From Bacteroidota bacterium (GTDB taxonomy: Bacteria; Bacteroidota; Ignavibacteria; UBA10030; F1-140-MAGs086), in assembly GCA_005792205.1 (NCBI GenBank), contig SXSO01000123.1:1-12936 (forward strand): 12,936 nucleotides of DNA, written 5' to 3'. Each line of letters opens with the position of its first letter. Position 1 is the first letter of the stretch. The translations under genes were made by a program, and so were the position numbers. The notes under the pieces are model-generated. The model had not been told where the DNA came from. It worked only from the letters and a program-made list of their open reading frames with translations, and searched no databases. Below are positions 5,938 to 11,782 of the stretch, piece after piece.

Positions 5938-8799
5938 TTATTTTACTAAAATCATTTTCTTCATTTCAGAAAAATTATTTGTTGTGAGTTTGTAAAAATA
6001 AATTCCACTATTTAAATTATTTGCATCAAAATCAATTTCGTAATATCCAGCATTTTGGTTTTCATTTACAAGTGTTTTTATTTCTCTTCCTAAAACATCA
6101 AATACTTTTAAATTTACAAATCCACTTTTTGCAATTTCATATTTAATTTTCGTTTTCGGATTAAATGGATTTGGATAATTTTGTTTCAATGAAAACCTAT
6201 TTGGAAGATTTGTAATTTCATTTACACTCAACGCAACAGTATCAGCATAAAGTGCAAGTGATAAAACAGATGAAATTCCAAGTGATCCAACAACAGTTCC
6301 CACAGCATTTGATGTATCAATTTTTATCAATTTATTTTGTTGCGTTCCACTTCCAACAAGTCCATATAAATTTCCTTTCGCATCAAAAATAATATCTGTT
6401 GTTATCATTCCAGTTCCTGTTGAACCAACTCGTATTGTATCACCAAACGGAAGAGCGATTTTGTAAATTCTATCTTTTCCAGTTATTGCGGGACGAACTG
6501 ATGCCCAAAGTTGATTTGTAATAGGATTTATTGCAAGTCCTGCAATTGGAATATTAGACATAGTTACTTCCATTGGATCAACATTATAAATATCAACTTC
6601 ATAAATTGATCCTGTTTGTGATGCAACTAAAAGAGCACCATCATTTCTAAATTCCATTCCTTTTAGGTTCGCAATAAAAACTGTATCCAAAACATATGCA
6701 TCTCCAAGATCGCTATTGATTCTAACTATAAAATAATTTGAACCCGATTTTGTAAGTCCAATCAATTCATGAGTTGTTGGATGAACTCTACAACTTACAA
6801 TTTCATTAAATCCAGTTTCGCCAATTGGCGTAAAACCTCCTGTGAGTGGATTTATTTTGAGTAATCTTCCTCCATCTGAAATTCCAGAAGTTGCGTAAAG
6901 AATTCCTTTTTCTGCAGGAGCAATTGTGTAACCTTTTCCAAAAAGATGAATTACAATATCAGGATTTTCAGAATTATTTGTGTGAAGAATAATGGAGTCA
7001 TTCAAATTTCCAACAGCAGATGGAATAAATTTTACATTTAATAAAAGCGAATCATAATATGAAACTTTAATTGGAAAATTTTGCAATCCAGAAATTAAAT
7101 AATTTGCAGTTGGCAAAGTTGCATTTGAAATTTCAAGTGAATCAATTCCATCATTTCCAATTTTTATATCTAAATCATTGCTTTCATTTCCAACTTGAAT
7201 TGGACCAAATTGTAATTGAGAATTGCTAACACTTGCAACAACTCCACTAAATGGTCCCATTTTTATTTTTCCAATCCAAGTTCCCCAAGTATTTGCGGGA
7301 AACTTTGCATACTCAGTTAAAGTCCAAACCGCAGATGAATCAAATGGATCAAGTGCAGCACCATTATAATCTCCCCATCTATTTCTACTTCCATCACTTT
7401 TTACATAATTTGCTTCGCCATTTTTTACTAATACACTTTGAGATAAACCAATTCCATCATTACTATTTCTTCCACTCACATATGCACCAATATATTCAGT
7501 AAGACCGGAACGACTATACCCAATTATCAAGTTTTTATTTTTATCAACAGCAATTGCGGGATAAAAATGCCAAAACCCTTGTTTACCCATTGCAACATCT
7601 TCTAATGTTGTATTTGTGTATGGATTTATTTTTACATAGCGAATTGATGAATATGCATTTCCTACTCCACTTCCAATTGAATGAATTGCCCAAAGCGAAC
7701 TATCTCTATAAATTACATTTGCTCTAAGTTTACTTCCTCCACTTTCAATCAAAACAGTACTTCCTCCAAGTTGATTTGCATTTGGTGGAGATGAATATTG
7801 AGTAACAGGAATATTTATCGCAGTTATATTTGGAGAAGTTACTGGATTAGAAATTTTCCAAAGAGTAAAATATGTTCCCGTTCCAAATGGAGATGAGTTC
7901 ATCATATAAGCAGAAGTGAGTGAATCATATGCAGAATATGGACGAACATTATCAGGAGCAGTAGATGTATTTTGCGGATCTCTAAAATCCCAAAAATCAT
8001 ACCACATAATTGGTCCAGCAATATTTTGATATAACTGTTCTTTGGGAACAATTCTAAGTTTTCCATAACGATAACTTCCTCCAAAAGAAAATTGTCGCGA
8101 AGTTAAATAAATTGCCTTATCATCATAACCTAATGCGGGATAATCTCCCCAACTTCCAATAGTTGAATCTCCAACAAAATGAGATGGTGTTTTCCAATTA
8201 TACCAAACTCCCATTGGGTTTTCGTCATCAGATACAGAAAACATATGATAGTGATCAGTTGCTGTTGGATAAGTCATCCAAAGCATCACCCAACGATTTG
8301 CAAAATGGTCATAAATAATTTGCGGATCGTTTGGACTACTTGCAGGAGCAATACTATTGAACCACGTTTGTGCAGAAATAGATTTTAAAATCGTTCCATT
8401 TTTATCGTAAATTCTAAATGAAGAATTTACAAGTGCCATAACATGATTTGGACCAACTGCAAGAATTGGATCAGGAGGAAATCCTCCTTGATCAGGAATT
8501 CCTTGAAAATTTTTTAAAACAACTGGACGAGAAACTCCTATCGCAGAGTTATCTTCAATATAATTACTTCCTTCAGGAGCAAGTGGTGGCATTAAATTTT
8601 CTGGATCTGTAAGAAGTGGAAGTTCAGTATTTGGTAGTTCAGGAATTTTTACAATTTCATCTTCACTTGGTTCAAATTTAAAAGTTCCTGTACTAACACT
8701 TACACCATTTGGAACAGAACCAACTTTTGGACCTTTTACAATTTGTGAAAATGTTACATCAATAATCAAAAGTAAAAAGAAAAAAATAATTTTTTTCAT
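5938..8799 (-). CDS. Secreted multidomain beta-propeller-like protein with type IX sorting domain
   Basis: 953 residues. MKKIIFFFLLLIIDVTFSQ is a signal peptide, with cleavage likely near residue 19. A low-complexity, acidic and proline-rich stretch follows (40-75). Residues about 95-515 resemble the exo-enzyme or propeller-type domains of secreted FCB proteins (PPDPILAVGPNHVMALVN, SWGDYPALGYDDKAIYLTSRQ, RNRWGDYNGAALDP); no catalytic site can be named. Residues about 525-625 form an immunoglobulin-like choice-of-anchor-D/ASH-type domain (LQFGPIQVGNES, LFGKGY). Residues about 632-855 form a second propeller-like region (YATSG, LLKINPLTGG, AINPITNQLWASV). Residues about 866-953 are the Por/type IX C-terminal sorting domain (QNYPNPFNP, GIYFYKL, MILVK). 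It should pass Sec, then the type IX translocon, and end up on the surface or outside the cell. No Shine-Dalgarno sequence is seen. It diverges from the 625-residue gene. A role in adhesion or polymer binding is only a guess. Confidence 0.9.
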   Translation of the reverse strand: MKKIIFFFLLLIIDVTFSQIVKGPKVGSVPNGVSVSTGTFKFEPSEDEIVKIPELPNTELPLLTDPENLMPPLAPEGSNYIEDNSAIGVSRPVVLKNFQGIPDQGGFPPDPILAVGPNHVMALVNSSFRIYDKNGTILKSISAQTWFNSIAPASSPNDPQIIYDHFANRWVMLWMTYPTATDHYHMFSVSDDENPMGVWYNWKTPSHFVGDSTIGSWGDYPALGYDDKAIYLTSRQFSFGGSYRYGKLRIVPKEQLYQNIAGPIMWYDFWDFRDPQNTSTAPDNVRPYSAYDSLTSAYMMNSSPFGTGTYFTLWKISNPVTSPNITAINIPVTQYSSPPNANQLGGSTVLIESGGSKLRANVIYRDSSLWAIHSIGSGVGNAYSSIRYVKINPYTNTTLEDVAMGKQGFWHFYPAIAVDKNKNLIIGYSRSGLTEYIGAYVSGRNSNDGIGLSQSVLVKNGEANYVKSDGSRNRWGDYNGAALDPFDSSAVWTLTEYAKFPANTWGTWIGKIKMGPFSGVVASVSNSQLQFGPIQVGNESNDLDIKIGNDGIDSLEISNATLPTANYLISGLQNFPIKVSYYDSLLLNVKFIPSAVGNLNDSIILHTNNSENPDIVIHLFGKGYTIAPAEKGILYATSGISDGGRLLKINPLTGGFTPIGETGFNEIVSCRVHPTTHELIGLTKSGSNYFIVRINSDLGDAYVLDTVFIANLKGMEFRNDGALLVASQTGSIYEVDIYNVDPMEVTMSNIPIAGLAINPITNQLWASVRPAITGKDRIYKIALPFGDTIRVGSTGTGMITTDIIFDAKGNLYGLVGSGTQQNKLIKIDTSNAVGTVVGSLGISSVLSLALYADTVALSVNEITNLPNRFSLKQNYPNPFNPKTKIKYEIAKSGFVNLKVFDVLGREIKTLVNENQNAGYYEIDFDANNLNSGIYFYKLTTNNFSEMKKMILVK
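5941..6180 (-). repeat. Inverted-repeat arm 1: sorting-domain coding segment
   Basis: The last 80 sense codons of the 953-residue protein gene. They match 10656-10895 in inverted orientation at 222 of 240 bases by hand alignment. Of the 18 differences, 17 are synonymous and one changes Ile to Thr. The segment encodes the type IX sorting domain. Confidence 0.9.
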
Positions 8800-8832
8800 T
8801 TGAATAGTAATTTTAGTTAAAAAAATAATATG

Positions 8833-8866
8833 AAATATAAAATTTATTTTTTAAAATTTTATATTT
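8833..8866. repeat. AT-only 13-bp perfect inverted repeat in the divergent promoter region
   Basis: AAATATAAAATTT (8833-8845) and its exact reverse complement (8854-8866) flank an 8-nt loop. It lies 34-67 bp upstream of the 953-residue gene's start, so it is either within that gene's leader or in its promoter. With DNA this AT-rich, chance is possible, but a perfect 13-bp stem is longer than usual. Confidence 0.55.
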
Positions 8867-8884
8867 TTAATATGTTTTAATATG
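8865..8884. repeat. Direct tandem repeat, two copies of a 10-mer
   Basis: TTTTAATATG occurs twice in a row (8865-8874 and 8875-8884), partly overlapping the end of the adjacent inverted repeat. The 10-bp period is one helical turn. Could be a pair of regulator half-sites or simple slippage. Confidence 0.45.
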
Positions 8885-8960
8885 TATAAATTATTTAATT
8901 CAAAAAATAAAAAAGCAAAGTAATTTTTTATTCTTTTTTATTTAGATTTTTTTTTTTATT

Positions 8961-8994
8961 TTTGCCAACGCTTTTTTAGTAATAATTATATTTT
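8961..8994 (+). promoter_or_regulatory. Candidate promoter of the 625-residue secreted-protein gene
   Basis: TTTG at 8961-8964 followed after 22 bp by TATATTTT at 8987-8994, a 7 of 8 match to the Bacteroidota TAnnTTTG box. The spacing is slightly long. The short GC-containing patch here (GCCAACG) stands out from the surrounding AT-only DNA. The predicted leader is about 20 nt. The rest of 8800-9020 holds homopolymer T and A runs and no gene. For the opposite gene, TTACTTTG on the minus strand at 8923-8916 is a weaker -7 candidate. Confidence 0.35.
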
Positions 8995-9009
8995 AATCAA
9001 CAACAAAAT

Positions 9010-9013
9010 GAGG
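9010..9013 (+). promoter_or_regulatory. Clear Shine-Dalgarno GAGG before the 625-residue gene
   Basis: GAGG (in ATGAGGTAATC) sits 7 nt before the ATG at 9021. It is the only clear purine-rich ribosome site among the genes of this window, so it fixes this start and suggests strong initiation. Confidence 0.6.
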
Positions 9014-9020
9014 TAATCAA

Positions 9021-10898
9021 ATGAAATTGTTAACTACGTTTTTATTTATTTTAGTTTTAGTAGCAAATGCATTTTCTGAAACTGAAAAAACATTGAATCT
9101 AAAATCAGGAATAAATTATATTGCTGATGTAGATAGTGGTGGTCCTGATGATTGGGGATATACATGGAAAAAAAATGGTGAAGAAGGTGGTCCCGAATAT
9201 AATTGGATTGAACCAGATCCAACAACTTGGACAGAAGTAACTGGACTTCAAGATGATAATGCAGTTGGTTTTTTCCAACTTAATTTTGATTTTCCATATT
9301 ATTGGTACAAACCAAATAGAATTCAAATTGGGTCAAATGGATGGATTTCATTTTCTCCACAACTTGGTAATCTTGCAGCAGCATTTACACAATTTCCAAC
9401 TGCAGCTGCACCAAATGATGTAATTGCTCCACTTGCGGCAGATTTTGATTATAGCATTGCATCACAATTTGATTCCAAATGTTATTTTTGGACAAACAAT
9501 GTAGATAGTGCAATAGTTACTTGGATTCGTGCTGTTGAATGGTATGCAACTCCACCAGCAGCAAGACCAAAATATTCTTTCCAAGTTATACTTTCAAAAA
9601 ATGATAGTTCAATAACTTTTCAATATGGAGACGTTACAGATAATGGAAATTTTGCTTCTGAATCAAATATTTCAATGGGAATTGAAAACCTATTGGGAAA
9701 CATTGGTTTAAGTTATTATTTTGCATCTGGTGTAATTGATCCAACTCAATATGCAATGGGAACTGCTGTAAAAATCGCAAGAACTATAAATACTGGATAT
9801 CAAGTTTCTGATGCCGGAGTGAGTGGAGGTTTTAATGCAATAAATGGTGCAGTATTTCTTAAAAATAATGAGGGCAATGAAGTTTCTTGTGTTGTCAAAA
9901 ATTATGGAACAACAGATTTATCAAATGTTATGGTTCGTCATCAAATTTCAAGAGGATTGACAACAGTTTTGAGAGATACAGTTTTTCTTGCTTCACTTCC
10001 TGCGGGAACAAGTGAAAATATTGTTTTCCCAAAAATATTTACACCGACACAAGCAGGAATTCACACTGCAAAATTTACCGCAACAGCATCAGGAGATATA
10101 ATTGTTACAAACAATTCTGCAACAACTGAAACTAATGTTATAAATTTTTTACCAGATCAAAATTCCACACTTGCATATGATGATGATGTACTTGATGGAA
10201 CAGGAAGAAGTTGGGGAAGTGATGGTGGATTTGGAAATGAATTTGAAATACCTGTATCAGCAGTAATTGAATCTGCATATGTTCGCATTCAAACAGTTGG
10301 AACGGGAAATTTAAAAGTTGTGCTTGTAGATAGTGATGGTCCAAATGGAACTCCAGGAACAATTTTATCTGAACGAATTATTGCAACACCAATTACTGGT
10401 GTAAACAAAGTATATTTTGGTGATGATGCAAGACAATTTCCTGCGGGAGGAAAATTCTATGTTGGAGCAATTGGACAACATACTTATGCAATGGACGCAA
10501 CTGCACCTCGTTCAAATCGTGGATGGGAAATTACTGCAGGATGGGGAAGCAATAGATTTGGAAGCACAGAAGATGTTATGGTTAGAGTTGTTGTGAAAAC
10601 TGTGAGTGTTGGTGTGAATGAAAATTTTGTTCCGAATAAATTTTCTTTGCAACAAAATTATCCAAATCCATTTAATCCGAAAACAAAAATAAAATATGAA
10701 ATTGCAAAAAGTGGTTTTGTAAATTTAAAAGTGTTTGATGTTTTGGGACGTGAAATAAAAACACTTGTAAATGAAAATCAAAATGCGGGATATTACGAAA
10801 CTGATTTTGACGCAAATAATTTGAATAGTGGAATTTATTTCTACAAATTGACAACAAATAATTTTTCCGAAATGAAGAAAATGATTTTGGTGAAATAG
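9021..10898 (+). CDS. Secreted protein with type IX sorting domain, unknown function
   Basis: 625 residues. MKLLTTFLFILVLVANAFS is a signal peptide with a cleavage site near residue 19. Residues about 60-255 resemble the nidogen-like or 'choice-of-anchor' beta domain common in type IX cargo (FPYYWYKPNRIQIGSNGWIS, APLAADFDY, VTWIRAVEW, FQVILSKNDSSITFQYGD). Residues about 262-375 look like a CARDB-type immunoglobulin-like domain (VVKNYGTTDLSNVMV, LPAGTSENIVF, VTNNSATTE). Residues about 383-528 form a further beta-rich domain (WGSDGGFGNEFEIP, VRIQTVGTGNLKVVLVDSDG) that I cannot name. Residues about 540-625 are the Por/type IX sorting domain (QNYPNPFNP, MILVK). No catalytic motif is visible, so a structural or binding surface protein is more likely than an enzyme. 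The start is set by GAGG 7 nt upstream. It diverges from the 953-residue gene and ends in a strong terminator. Confidence 0.9.
   Translation: MKLLTTFLFILVLVANAFSETEKTLNLKSGINYIADVDSGGPDDWGYTWKKNGEEGGPEYNWIEPDPTTWTEVTGLQDDNAVGFFQLNFDFPYYWYKPNRIQIGSNGWISFSPQLGNLAAAFTQFPTAAAPNDVIAPLAADFDYSIASQFDSKCYFWTNNVDSAIVTWIRAVEWYATPPAARPKYSFQVILSKNDSSITFQYGDVTDNGNFASESNISMGIENLLGNIGLSYYFASGVIDPTQYAMGTAVKIARTINTGYQVSDAGVSGGFNAINGAVFLKNNEGNEVSCVVKNYGTTDLSNVMVRHQISRGLTTVLRDTVFLASLPAGTSENIVFPKIFTPTQAGIHTAKFTATASGDIIVTNNSATTETNVINFLPDQNSTLAYDDDVLDGTGRSWGSDGGFGNEFEIPVSAVIESAYVRIQTVGTGNLKVVLVDSDGPNGTPGTILSERIIATPITGVNKVYFGDDARQFPAGGKFYVGAIGQHTYAMDATAPRSNRGWEITAGWGSNRFGSTEDVMVRVVVKTVSVGVNENFVPNKFSLQQNYPNPFNPKTKIKYEIAKSGFVNLKVFDVLGREIKTLVNENQNAGYYETDFDANNLNSGIYFYKLTTNNFSEMKKMILVK
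10656..10895 (+). repeat. Inverted-repeat arm 2: sorting-domain coding segment
   Basis: Counterpart of the arm at 5941-6180, in opposite orientation: 222/240 identical bases and 79/80 identical residues in my alignment. The arms are about 4.5 kb apart and enclose the bodies of both secreted-protein genes. Confidence 0.9.
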
Positions 10899-10925
10899 AA
10901 TTGTTATTATCGTAAAATAATTATT

Positions 10926-10963
10926 GGGACACGAAGTTTATTTGTGTCCCATTTTTGTTTTTT
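10926..10963 (+). terminator. Rho-independent terminator after the 625-residue secreted-protein gene
   Basis: GGGACACGAA pairs with TTTGTGTCCC (one G-U pair) around a 5-nt loop, GTTTA, followed by ATTTTTGTTTTTT. This 10-bp stem lies 27 bp past the stop codon and is the strongest terminator in the window. Its GTGTCCC arm is shared with the terminator of the divergent partner gene. Confidence 0.88.
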
Positions 10964-10991
10964 AAAGACTGGGAATTATTCATTAAAAATT

Positions 10992-11013
10992 CCGTTTCGG
11001 GACAAAAAACCAC
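10992..11013 (+). other. Conserved entry element of array B (CCGTTTCGG plus 13-nt gap)
   Basis: CCGTTTCGG (10992-11000), then 13 nt of form nnCAAAAAAnnAC, then the first core of array B. Sequence and spacing match the element in front of array A when read in gene direction, so terminator, element and array recur as one module. Confidence 0.6.
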
Positions 11014-11160
11014 TTTTTACTATACAAAAAGTCATTTACATGACATGTAAAGTCGTTCCCGTGTCATGTGAAGTGATTCACATGACATGTAAAGTCGTTC
11101 TCGTGGCATGTGAAGTGATTCACGTGACATGTAAAGTCGTTTACATATAGTAAAACTTAG
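11014..11160 (+). repeat. Array B: seven tandem 21-bp units with palindromic cores
   Basis: Units start at 11014, 11035, 11056, 11077, 11098, 11119 and 11140, each 21 bp with no indels. The core is TTTACATGACATGTAAA in the second unit, with the linker GTCG alternating with GTGA. There is a higher-order 42-bp period: 11056-11097 and 11098-11139 differ at only 3 of 42 positions, so the array grew by copying two units at a time. Several cores keep pairing between changed positions (T-A replaced by C-G at the third and fifteenth base), as expected if the palindrome matters. The edge units are the most degenerate. An open frame crosses the array only because 21 is divisible by 3. There are no unique spacers, so this is not CRISPR. 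Same family as array A, but younger and better conserved. Confidence 0.88.
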
Positions 11161-11320
11161 TAAACAGGAAAAAATTTCCTCTTTTAGACAATAAATAGGA
11201 AAATTTTTCCGTTTTGTTTATGTAATTTATATCACAGTTTCAATCAATAAACACGATTCTAAAATAAGTATATCAATTTCTAAGTTTAAATGTAAAATAA
11301 AATCTATTTGTGGTAAAAAT
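11161..11320. other. Gene-free AT-rich spacer with two GGAAA/TTTCC palindromes
   Basis: The stretch between array B and the response-regulator stop contains two 13-nt palindrome-like sites, GGAAAAAATTTCC (11167-11179) and GGAAAATTTTTCC (11198-11210), 31 bp apart. On the minus strand each could form a weak 6-bp hairpin (loops of 3 and 1 nt) downstream of the response regulator, but without a good T run. No RNA gene or further repeat is seen from 11211 to 11320. Together with the terminator and array, this explains the gene-free region 10899-11320. Confidence 0.5.
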
Positions 11321-11776
11321 TTATTGTTTTTCAGTTTTCAGTTTTTTTATTTCTTCTAAACTTTTTTCAAGTTCATTTATTTTATTTTGTAAGTCAAATT
11401 CTAAATTTAAAATTCTTACTCCAGCATTTACTCTTGCCAAAAGTTCTTTTGCAACAAATGGTTTCGTAATATAATCATCTGCTCCCAAATTTATTCCTTC
11501 AATAATATCACTTGTTTCCTTCAATTCTCCAGTGATTAAAATAAGATAAAATGGTTTGTGTTGAAGTTCAGATTTTATTTTTACACAAATTTCTTCTCCC
11601 GTCATAAAAGGCATTTGAATATCTAAAATACAAAGTGAAGGAGAATGTTCTGAATGTAAAATTTCCCATGCTTCTTTTCCATTTTTTGCAGAAACAACTT
11701 CGTAGTTCCATTGTTCAAGCATTACTTGAAGTAAATTTCTCGCAACTGAATCATCGTCTGCAATAAGAATTTTCAT
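11321..11776 (-). CDS. Stand-alone response regulator (receiver domain plus short coiled coil)
   Basis: 151 residues. Residues 1-118 are a CheY-like receiver with acidic pocket Asp7/Asp8, phospho-acceptor Asp52 in CILDIQMP, Thr82 in LILITGE and Lys105 in DDYITKPF; all the conserved residues are present. Residues about 120-151 form an amphipathic, Lys/Glu-rich coiled coil (LQNKINELEKSLEEIKKL) that ends without an output domain. In longer relatives such a helix usually leads into an effector domain, so this may be a form that dimerises or signals through protein contacts. It starts 6 bp after the hslU stop and is probably the last gene of an operon with it. No histidine kinase is adjacent; the hybrid kinase about 8 kb to the left is a possible but unproven partner. 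No Shine-Dalgarno sequence is seen. Confidence 0.92.
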   Translation of the reverse strand: MKILIADDDSVARNLLQVMLEQWNYEVVSAKNGKEAWEILHSEHSPSLCILDIQMPFMTGEEICVKIKSELQHKPFYLILITGELKETSDIIEGINLGADDYITKPFVAKELLARVNAGVRILNLEFDLQNKINELEKSLEEIKKLKTEKQ

Positions 11777-11782
11777 AAAAAA

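Noticed and set aside
7251..7502. Histidine-rich open frame antisense within the secreted-protein gene
   Set aside because: Antisense shadow: the His-rich composition arises from reading AT-rich coding DNA on the other strand; no start context or similarity is visible.
8931..8960. T-rich runs as a terminator
   Set aside because: No GC-containing stem precedes the T runs, and no gene ends here.
5941..10895. Composite transposon bounded by inverted repeats
   Set aside because: The inverted arms are coding sorting domains under purifying selection; no transposase, terminal motif or target duplication was seen. A recombining 3' module is kept as a hypothesis only.
10944..11150. Open plus-strand frame of 68 codons with heptapeptide repeats (such as MTCKVV) across array B
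   Set aside because: The 21-bp period keeps any stop-free frame open automatically; it starts inside the terminator stem, has no ribosome site, and the array is better explained as palindromic DNA.
5651..11160. CRISPR arrays
   Set aside because: Units abut with only 4-nt linkers, there are no unique spacers of usual length, and no cas gene is in the window.
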